A DNA stretch of 64,000 nucleotides from DATDIC01 sp963764525 (lineage in GTDB: Bacteria; Pseudomonadota; Alphaproteobacteria; Acetobacterales; Acetobacteraceae): contig CAVXTC010000011.1 in assembly GCA_963764525.1 (NCBI GenBank), positions 121,785 through 185,784 of the forward strand, given 5' to 3'. Position numbers and translations under genes: made by a program. Of this stretch, positions 56,930 to 64,000 are shown piece by piece (the first letter of the stretch is position 1; every line of letters starts with the position of its first letter). The notes under the pieces are model-generated. The model did not search any database, was not told the DNA's origin, and saw only the letters and a list, made by a program, of their open reading frames with translations.

Positions 56930-58693
56930 TTACCGCGCGCTCAGCGTCTCGAACACGTCTCCCACCGGCGGCAATCCGACGATGTGGCGGCGGTGCCAGA
57001 GCGCGTAGAACAGCAGCAGCCACGCCGCGAAGCCCTCGCGCGGTTCGGCGATGGCGCGGAACAGCGCCTGCACTTTCGCCGGCTCGGCGATCTCGGCCAC
57101 GCCGGGCTGCGCGGCCACCAGCGGCCCCAGCCGCTCCCCGCGCTCCTTGATCCACGCCCCGATCGGCACGGTGAACCCGCGCTTGGGCGCGAACGGCTGC
57201 GCCGCCGGCAAATGCTTCTCCAGCCACCGGCGCAGCAGCCATTTGCCCATACGCCCGCGCAGCTTCAGTCCGTCCGGCAGGCGGAACGCGGCGGCCGCCA
57301 CGCCGGGATCCAGGAACGGCGTGCGGCCCTCCACCGCGTGCGCCATCAGGCAGCGGTCGAGCTTCAACAGCAGGTCGTGCGCCAGCCAGTCCGCCACATC
57401 CGCGGCCTGAGCCGCTGCCAGCCGGGTCCGCCCGCCATCCAGCGCCCGCTGCTCGCTGGCCGCGAAACCGTCGCGCCAGCCGTCCGGACGCCGGCGCAGC
57501 ACATCGATCCGATCGAAATTACCCCGTCCGCGCATCACCCGGCCGCCCAGCCACCACGGCCGCATCGCCTTGCGGTATCGGCCGTAACCGCCGAACAACT
57601 CGTCGCCGCCCTCGCCTGATAGCACGACCTTCACGTCCTGAGCCGCGCGGCGGCCAAGGAACCAGGTCGGGATGATCGCGTAATCGGCCGCCGGATCGTC
57701 CATGCAGGCGACGATCTCGGGCAGATGCGCCCACACCATTGCCTCGGTGATCTCCACCGGTTCGTGCTGCGCGCCAACCGCCTTCGCCACCGTCGCGGCG
57801 TGCGCCCGTTCGTCGGTCGCGCCGGGGATGTCCCACCCGGCAGTGAAGGCCAGGACGGGCTGGTTATTCAGCCGCGCCATCAGCGCCAGCACGACCGAAC
57901 TGTCGATGCCGCCGGACAGGAACATCCCGTATGGCACGTCGCTGCGCTGGTGCAGCAGCACGCTTTGTTCCAGCGCGCGATCCAGCCGCTCCAGCGCTGT
58001 GGCTTCGTCGATCTGCTCCGGCCCGCCCTCGGGAAGGGCAGCGATGCGGCGGCGCTCCAGCACGTTGCCGTCGGCGCAGGTCAGCGTCTCGCCGGGCAGC
58101 ACGCGGCTGATCCCCGCGAAAATCGTCTCGGCCCCGGTGGTGAACTGAAGTTGCAGCAGTTCGTCGCGGGCGGCGGGACGCAGCGAGCGGGCGACCAGCC
58201 CGGCTTCCAGCAGCGCCTGCGGCTCCGATGCGAAGGCCAGTCCGTGTGCGGTTGCGGCCGTGTAGAGCGGCTTGATGCCGAACGGGTCGCGGGTCAGCGT
58301 GACGCTGCGGGCGCCGCGTTCGTGGATGGCGATGGCGAACATTCCGCGCAGCCGGTTTGCGTAGTCCGCCCCCTCGCGGCGCCACAGATGCAGGGCGGGC
58401 TCGCAGTCGCTTTGGGTGGCGAAGGCGATCTCCGGCAGTTCGCTCCGCAATTCGCGGTAATTGTAGATCTCGCCATTGGCCACCAGCGTCGCCGGCCCGG
58501 CGAACAGCGGCTGGTCGCCGGTTTCCAGGTCGATGATGGCAAGCCGGTTATGCACCAGCGCGGCGCGGCCGATAACGACATGGCCGCTGCCATCCGGCCC
58601 GCGATGGGCCAGCGCGCGCAGCATCCGCGACAGCACGGCAGGGTCCGGCGGCGCCGCGGCGGACGACAGGATCAGGCCGGCGATGCCGCACAT
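56930..58693 (-). CDS. asnB: Asparagine synthase (glutamine-hydrolysing), XrtA/exopolysaccharide type
   Basis: A 587-residue class II glutamine amidotransferase. Cys2 is the nucleophile (MCGIAG), NGEIYNYRELR and DPFGIKPLY define the glutaminase domain; the synthetase domain has the ATP pyrophosphatase motif FLSGGIDSSVV and LSGEGGDELFGGY. It makes asparagine, or amidates a carboxylate in cell-surface polysaccharide synthesis. The adjoining glycosyltransferase (2 bp upstream) supports the surface-polysaccharide reading. The frame is intact. Confidence 0.92.
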   Translation of the reverse strand: MCGIAGLILSSAAAPPDPAVLSRMLRALAHRGPDGSGHVVIGRAALVHNRLAIIDLETGDQPLFAGPATLVANGEIYNYRELRSELPEIAFATQSDCEPALHLWRREGADYANRLRGMFAIAIHERGARSVTLTRDPFGIKPLYTAATAHGLAFASEPQALLEAGLVARSLRPAARDELLQLQFTTGAETIFAGISRVLPGETLTCADGNVLERRRIAALPEGGPEQIDEATALERLDRALEQSVLLHQRSDVPYGMFLSGGIDSSVVLALMARLNNQPVLAFTAGWDIPGATDERAHAATVAKAVGAQHEPVEITEAMVWAHLPEIVACMDDPAADYAIIPTWFLGRRAAQDVKVVLSGEGGDELFGGYGRYRKAMRPWWLGGRVMRGRGNFDRIDVLRRRPDGWRDGFAASEQRALDGGRTRLAAAQAADVADWLAHDLLLKLDRCLMAHAVEGRTPFLDPGVAAAAFRLPDGLKLRGRMGKWLLRRWLEKHLPAAQPFAPKRGFTVPIGAWIKERGERLGPLVAAQPGVAEIAEPAKVQALFRAIAEPREGFAAWLLLFYALWHRRHIVGLPPVGDVFETLSAR

Positions 58694-58695
58694 GC

Positions 58696-59775
58696 TCAGG
58701 ACTTCTCCCCTCTGGGCTTCTCCACGGTCGCGAGGAACCGGCGCCAGCGCGCGACCACCGGAGCTTCGGCGAACCCGGCTTCGTAGCGGGCGCGACCCGC
58801 TTCGGCCAGGGCAGTGGACAACGCCGGCGTTTGAAGGACCATGCGCAGCGCCACAACGAGCTGATCCGGGCTGTCCGGCGCCACCAGCACGCCATCGCGG
58901 TCCGGCGTGATCAGCTCGCGCGGCCCGTCCGCAGCGGCGGCCACGACCGGGCGGCCGGCCGACCAGGCCTCGATCACCACATTGCCGAGCGGTTCCAATC
59001 GCGACGGGCAGACCAGGACATCGGCGGTTGCCAGCAACGCCGCGGTGTCGGTACGCCAGCCGGGCAGATGCAGGCGGCCGGCAACGCCCTGATCGCGCGC
59101 CAACGCTGTCAACGCGTTGCGTTCGGGTCCCTCGCCGGCGATCACGGCGTGGACGCCGGGCAGCGACCGCAGCGCCCGGATCAGCACGTCGAACGCCTTG
59201 TTATGGTGCAGCCGGCCAAGCGCCAGGATCATCGGGGCGCCATCCGGAACCCCGAGCGCGGCACGGGGAAGCGGGGTCGCGCCGAGCAGGTCGGGGGCGA
59301 AGTTCGGCACGTGGTGGACACGGTCGGCCTGCCAGCCCTGGCCGATGATCCAGTCCACGATACCCTGTGTGTTCCCGACCAGATGGTCGCAATGCCGGTA
59401 ATAGCGAAGGTCGTAATAGCCGCCGAGCCGCCCGACCAGCACCCACCGCCCGCGTGGCGCGAAGCGGGTGGCGCGGCTCATCCACGCCACCGCTACGTCG
59501 GGGGCGAAGCGGCGCAGTGCGCGGCCCAGCCTGTATGTGGTCAGCAGATCGAGCGGCCCGCCGAACCGCAGTTCCACCGGGGCCAGGCCGGCGGTCCGCA
59601 GGCGGGCCGCCCGGTCGGCATCGCGGCGGATGACCGGCAACACGGCCTCGCCGCTGCGGGCGAGGCACAGGCTCAGCCGTTCGTAGAACAGCTCCGCCCC
59701 TCCGGTCGGGGCTCCGGCCATGATCTGAGCTACGCGCACAGGGCGGTCTGGATCGAATTTGGCGGGTTCGGTCAA
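58696..59775 (-). CDS. Glycosyltransferase family 4 protein
   Basis: A 359-residue GT-B enzyme. N-terminal GAPTGGAELFYERL and the C-terminal nucleotide-sugar site MILALGRLHHNKAFDVLIRAL, EGPERNAL and CPSRLEPLGNVVIEAWSAGRPVVAA (E-x7-E) identify GT4. It transfers a sugar to an acceptor at the inner face of the membrane in polysaccharide or glycolipid assembly. It is paired with asnB in an operon. The acceptor is unknown. Intact. Confidence 0.9.
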   Translation of the reverse strand: MTEPAKFDPDRPVRVAQIMAGAPTGGAELFYERLSLCLARSGEAVLPVIRRDADRAARLRTAGLAPVELRFGGPLDLLTTYRLGRALRRFAPDVAVAWMSRATRFAPRGRWVLVGRLGGYYDLRYYRHCDHLVGNTQGIVDWIIGQGWQADRVHHVPNFAPDLLGATPLPRAALGVPDGAPMILALGRLHHNKAFDVLIRALRSLPGVHAVIAGEGPERNALTALARDQGVAGRLHLPGWRTDTAALLATADVLVCPSRLEPLGNVVIEAWSAGRPVVAAAADGPRELITPDRDGVLVAPDSPDQLVVALRMVLQTPALSTALAEAGRARYEAGFAEAPVVARWRRFLATVEKPRGEKS

Positions 59776-59850
59776 GCCCGGTGGGTATGGCCGAGCCGTC
59801 GAACGGGAAATTGACGTCGCCCCGTCACCCCGGCGCGCCGTGGCCGGCGA

Positions 59851-60174
59851 TCAGGCCGCGGGCGGTCCGGGCCTGCTCGTTGCGCCAACCAGAACATCAT
59901 CCGGGGTCCAGCGGCCGCGGTTCCTGGAGTCCCAGCCATCGAAGCGGTTGTCCCAGCGCTCGTGCCACTCCCGCCGTTGCGGTCGGCCCTGCCATTCATT
60001 CGACCGGGTGTCCGCCAGTTCGAGCGATTGAAAGCGCAAGGACCGGGTCACTGTCCTGTCGGCATCATGTGCCAAACCGTCTGCGGCCAGAGCAGTGGTC
60101 GCTAATCCGGCTGACAGCATCCCGGCCCAGCCCAACGGCGCGAGCATCCTGATCGTCGCGAGCATCCTGATCAT
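59851..60174 (-). CDS. Small secreted Arg/Trp-rich protein, unknown
   Basis: A 107-residue product from ATG 60172-60174, preceded by the strong Shine-Dalgarno AAGGAGG. The signal peptide MLAPLGWAGMLSAGLATTALA is cleaved near ALAAD. The mature part is charged and aromatic-rich (NEWQGRPQRREWHERWDNR, FDGWDSRNRGRW), probably disordered and perhaps nucleic-acid- or polysaccharide-binding. No known domain. The frame is open much further upstream, but the ribosome site and signal peptide fix the start. Confidence 0.65.
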   Translation of the reverse strand: MIRMLATIRMLAPLGWAGMLSAGLATTALAADGLAHDADRTVTRSLRFQSLELADTRSNEWQGRPQRREWHERWDNRFDGWDSRNRGRWTPDDVLVGATSRPGPPAA

Positions 60175-60799
60175 GATCGATTGCCTCCTTGCCGATTGGT
60201 ACGCCAACGCGCTCGAACCGGGGCGGGTGCCGGACGTGCCGGGACCGGGGCCGTTCACATCTGCCGCAGCGCCGGCTTGCAGGTGGCGCGACTTTGCTGC
60301 ATACCTCTCAAGCTCCGGCGATGCGCTCCGGGGGCACGCGGCCAGCGCGGCCCTCTCGGCAGACCGACGGGCGCGGCCAGCCCTAGCCTTGGGTACCAGC
60401 TTCGGGACCTGTAACAAATGAGGCGGGCATCGGCGGACAAGAGGTCCGGGACCGAGCTGCGCCTGAGGTCAGAGCGATCGCCGCGCGCACGCGCCGGCTG
60501 GGTGGAGCGGTTCGCGTCCGCCCGCGGTATTATATTGCAACTGGGTGCGTTCCTGGCCGGGGCGCATTCCCCACGACCAGGGGTTATGATCCTCCCGCCG
60601 ATGACCTCCGCAGGACCAGCCATGCACCGCACGGAACGCCGGATCGTCCTGGCGCTCCGCCGACTCGGGCCGGCGCCGGGCGTCGTCGCCACACGGGCGG
60701 ACGGCCTCGATCCCAACGCAACCTTATTCCGCCGCTCGCCGGCTGGCGCCCCATACCGGGCGCGCCGCCTCCGGGCGGCGCATCGGAGTTTACGACTGC
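60175..60799. other. Intergenic region upstream of rne
   Basis: About 625 bp between the divergent small secreted protein and rne. It must hold both promoters. RNase E genes usually carry a long 5' leader that mediates autoregulation, so much of 60420-60799 is probably rne leader. Open frames here (for example 60418-60867 plus) have no recognisable protein character. I see no confident promoter or RNA element. Confidence 0.5.
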
Positions 60800-63700
60800 A
60801 TGACCAAACGTATGCTGATCGACGCCACGCACGCGGAAGAGACCCGCGTTGTGGTGCTGGACGGTAACCGCCTCGAAGATTTCGATGTCGAGACAGCCAC
60901 CAAACGCCATCTCAAGGGCAACATCTACCTGGCCAAGGTTGTCCGGGTAGAACCCAGCCTGCAGGCGGCGTTCGTCGAGTATGGCGGCAACCGCCACGGC
61001 TTCCTGGCCTTCGACGAAATCCACCCCGACTACTATCAGATCCCGGTAGCGGACCGGGAGCGCCTGCTGGCTATGCAGGCCGAGCAGGCCCGCCGCGAGG
61101 AAGAGCAGGAGGACCGCGAGGCCGAGCGGGATTTTTCGTCGGCCGACAAGTCCCCGTCCGACAGCACCGACCGCTTCGAGGCAGCGTCGGTCCATCAGGA
61201 GCGCGCATCTGAAGAAGATTCGTCTTTCGCGAGCCCTCAAGAAGAACCATCTGATCAACGGGCCGACCAAGCGGCGGACCAGGGGACGGACCAGGGGACG
61301 GACAGGCGACGGACCGGGCGACGGACCAGGGGACGGAGCGGGAAGGCGGCGCGGCCCAGCCGCTGGTGTTCGAACCGGAGCGCCTGAGCGGTCCCGTCCA
61401 TGAACCGCCGCAAGCGGAATCACCGGACCAGGGGCCGGCGGATTCCGGGGATCTGTCCGTCCCCGTCGTCGCCGAGACCGGCGATGAATCGGGTGCCACC
61501 GTCGAGCTGCTGATCGAGCAGCCGGAGCAGGCCGCCGACACCGCGGCGCAGCCCGGCACGACGGCAGAGACACAGGTTCCGGACGAAACCGACACCCAGG
61601 CAGACGCCGACGAGTCCGGGTTCGACCGCATCGAGGAAACGCCGCCGCCGGAGACGATCGGCGGCGAGCACGACACCGTGGAGGAATCGCGCGAGCGCCG
61701 CATCCCTCCGCGTTTCTTGCGCAACTACAAGATCCAGGAAGTCATCCGTCGCCGGCAAATCCTGCTGGTGCAGGTCGTCAAGGAAGAGCGCGGCACCAAG
61801 GGCGCCGCCCTGACCACCTATATCTCGCTGGCCGGGCGCTACTGCGTGCTGATGCCCAATTCACCTCGCGGCGGCGGCATCTCGCGCAAGATCACCTCGG
61901 CCGCCGACCGCCGCCGGCTCAAGGAGGTGATGGCCGAACTCGACCTGCCGGAGGGCATGGGGCTGATCGTGCGCACCGCCGGCGCCAACCGTCCCAAGCC
62001 GGAAATCAAGCGCGACTGCGAATACCTGCTGCGGCTGTGGGACGACATCCGCGAGCACACCATGCGCTCGGTCGCTCCGGCGCTGATCTATGAAGAAGCC
62101 AGCCTGATCAAGCGGGCGATCCGCGACGTGTATTCGCGCGACATCGACGAAATCGCGGTCGATGGGGAGGACGGCTGGCGGGCGGCGCGCGACTTCATGC
62201 GCATGCTGATGCCGACCCACGTCAAGAAGGTGCAGCTCTGGCGCGACGGACAGCCGCTGTTCGCCCGCTATCAGGTGGACGCGCAGCTCGACGCCATGCT
62301 GAGCCCGACCGTGCAGCTTCGCTCCGGCGGCTATCTGGTGATCGACCAGACCGAGGCGCTGGTGGCGATCGACGTCAACTCCGGCCGTTCGACGCGGGAG
62401 CGCGGGATCGAGGAAACCGCGCTGCGCACCAACCAGGAAGCGGCCGACGAAGTGGCGCGCCAGGTTCGGCTGCGCGACCTCGCCGGGCTGATCGTCATCG
62501 ACTTCATCGACATGGAGTCGAAGAAGCACAACGGGATGGTGGAGCGGCGGCTGAAGGACGCGCTGAAGGTTGACCGCGCGCGCATCCAGCTTGGCCACAT
62601 CAGCCATTTCGGCCTGCTGGAAATGAGCCGCCAGCGGCTGCGGCCGAGCCTGGCTGAAACCAGTTTCATCACCTGCCCGCAGTGTGGCGGCACCGGTCAC
62701 GTGCGCAGCACCGAGAGTGCGGCCATCCACGTGCTGCGCGGCGTCGAAGAAGAAGGGACGAAGCGGCGTGCGGCGGAGATCGTGGTCCATACCGCCGCCG
62801 CGATCGCGATGTACACCTTCAACCACAAGCGGGATCGCCTGACGGAAATCGAGGCGCGCTACGGCATGCGGGTGAGCTTCGCCGCCGACGAGACGTTGCT
62901 GTCGCCGCAATTCCGCATCGAGCGGCTGCGCGCCCAGACCGTGTCTGAGTTGCCGGCGGCGATCACGGCCGGACCTGGTCACATCCTGCCGCAACCCGAG
63001 GATGCGACAGAGGTCGAGGAAGCCGAGGATTGGGAAGAGGCCCCGGCAGAGGCTGTGCAAGCGGTGCTGGACAAGGCCGGACCTCGCGGGACGGATGCCC
63101 GCGGGACGGATGCAGCGGTGACGCCCCCTCTGACGCCCCCTCTGGCGAGGTCGATGAGGAGACCGGTGAGCAGGTCACCGAAAATGGCTCCAGGCCCGTT
63201 CTGGTACCGGGCGAGACCGCGGAAGAGGCCGAGCGTCATCGCCGTCGCCGCCGGCGTCGCCGGCGCGGCGGGCGGCACGAGGAGACGCCGGCTGGTGTGG
63301 CGGAACCGGGCGAACCGGTCGAGACGTCGCTGGAACAGGAACTCGCGGCCACGCATATCGAGGGCGTTCCCGAGCACGCGGAGCCCTCGATCGGCGAAGA
63401 GGAGCGGGCCCGGCGGCGCAGCCGGCGTGGCGGCCGTCGGCGCCGGCGCGATGGCGAGAACCTGCCCGGACTGGCCGAGCCGGGCGCCGACCAGCCGGAG
63501 GTGCCAGCTTATGTCGGGCCGACGCCGGCCGATCCGTTCGGCGGCGCGGGGTATGATATTTTCGACGTGTTGGAAGAGGCTGAGCACCGTTCAGCGAGCC
63601 CAATCCGAGACGCCGGCGCTGCCGGTGATTGCCGGGCCGCCGATCGAGCCGATTCCCGACTTGGTTCCCGAGCCCTCCGGCGCCGTCCAGACCAGCGATA

Positions 63701-63876
63701 CGACGCCCGAGTTGGATCCGCCACCCGTCGAGGCGGCGCCCCTCGCCGAGCCCGAGCCCGCCCCGGCGCCGCCGGATCCGGCGAACGATCGCGAAGCGGA
63801 GCCGGCCATTGCGCCGATCGTGGTCGGCGAAGACGCGCCGGTGACGGAGAAGAAGCGCGGCTGGTGGCGGAGATAG
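60800..63876 (+). CDS. rne: Ribonuclease E/G family endoribonuclease (frameshifts in repeats)
   Basis: The main RNA-processing endonuclease, about 1,025 residues. N-terminus MTKRMLIDATHAEETRVVVL; the S1 domain (NIYLAKVVRVEPSLQAAFVEYG) is interrupted by a long acidic insert (about residues 95-300), as usual in Alphaproteobacteria. Catalytic Asp residues are in VAIDVNSGRST and LIVIDFIDME; Zn-link is TCPQCGGTGHV. The basic C-terminal arm has a run of arginines and ends KKRGWWRR. Frame changes lie near 61290-61366, 63110-63145 (each a missing base or two extra) and 63590; the first two fall in short tandem repeats. Confidence 0.94.
61275..61337 (+). repeat. Short tandem repeat in rne S1 insert
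   Basis: Repeated units of about 12 bp built on GGACCAGGGGAC, four to five imperfect copies, encoding Asp/Gln/Gly/Thr-rich sequence inside the acidic insert of RNase E. A frame change lies at or just after it. Confidence 0.75.
63085..63142 (+). repeat. Short tandem duplications in rne C-terminal arm
   Basis: Two copies of CGCGGGACGGATGC and then two exact copies of TGACGCCCCCTC (63119-63130 and 63131-63142). The reading frame of the C-terminal arm changes in or beside this stretch, from AEAVQAVLDKAG to SGEVDEETGEQ. Confidence 0.75.
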
Positions 63877-63931
63877 CGCCGGCGGAGGACAGCGAAGCGA
63901 CTGGCCGTCGGTCATCCGAAAGCGCCGTCGG

Positions 63932-63954
63932 TCCCGCGAAGAAGCGGGAATGAC
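63932..63954. repeat. Palindromic repeat, family C (single hairpin)
   Basis: TCCCGCGAAGAAGCGGGAATGAC, a single family C hairpin 55 bp after the rne stop, where it could act as terminator. The window ends before a partner arm could be seen. Confidence 0.7.
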
Positions 63955-64000
63955 GAATGAGAGTCGCGGTGATGACAAACGCGGGTCGCGAGAACGACGA

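Noticed and set aside
60418..60867. A 149-residue frame upstream of rne
   Set aside because: Composition is Arg/Ala-rich with no domain or ribosome binding site, and it overlaps the clear RNase E start at 60800 in another frame.

Overview
The window is GC-rich alphaproteobacterial chromosome, most likely from Acetobacteraceae or a close relative. This placement is an inference from codon use, the glyA-nrdR-ribD-ribE-ribB-ribH-nusB gene order, an RNase E with a large acidic insert, a GAAC-N7-GAAC LexA box between ssb and uvrA, and an NDUFS4-type complex I accessory protein. I see no phage genes, transposase, CRISPR array or plasmid genes.

Layout. 1-5245 (minus strand): purine genes purC-purS-purQ, gmk-yicC, an MFS exporter and thiL. 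5357-9144 (plus): an RbsB/RbsA/RbsC-type sugar ABC transporter lying between thiL and nusB. 9238-15119 (minus): nusB and the riboflavin operon up to glyA. 15364-26682: a transport and catabolic region with a NitT/TauT-type ABC transporter, an amidohydrolase, a small helical protein, a creatinase-like M24 protein, an SDR dehydrogenase and a second sugar ABC transporter with two permeases. 26781-31138 (minus): a CO-dehydrogenase/xanthine-dehydrogenase-type molybdenum hydroxylase whose small subunit is fused to a CoxG domain. 31237-35528 (minus): a glycine-zipper lipoprotein, an OYE-type flavoprotein and an MFS transporter. 35704-39274: divergent ssb and uvrA with a LexA box. 39294-48374: EamA, DUF1275, Uma2, a sugar-isomerase-like TIM barrel, an LLM oxidoreductase, an MFS transporter, a MoxR/CoxG pair and a Na+/H+ antiporter. 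48588-53312: a livM remnant, a PrpB-like lyase, an HDAC-family deacetylase, DUF192, tRNA-Pro, NDUFS4-like and dihydroorotase-like genes. 53456-56499: a MalE/MalF/MalG-type transporter without an ATPase. 56623-63876: a decayed small gene, asparagine synthase, a glycosyltransferase, a small secreted protein and rne.

Two features run through the whole window. First, more than 30 single-base frame changes break otherwise well-conserved genes, including indispensable ones (glyA, gmk, ssb, rne). About five out of six are consistent with one extra base, usually outside homopolymers. This looks like residual error from insertion-dominated sequencing rather than biology; each affected gene is annotated across its break. 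Second, at least four families of palindromic repeats are scattered between genes. One family (about 68 bp, arms beginning GTAGGGCGG) supplies the actual TAG stop codon of three unrelated reading frames. A copy of another family forms the in-frame linker of the CoxS-CoxG fusion. I did not find a clear new defence or biosynthetic system; the repeat-gene relationships are the most unusual signal here.
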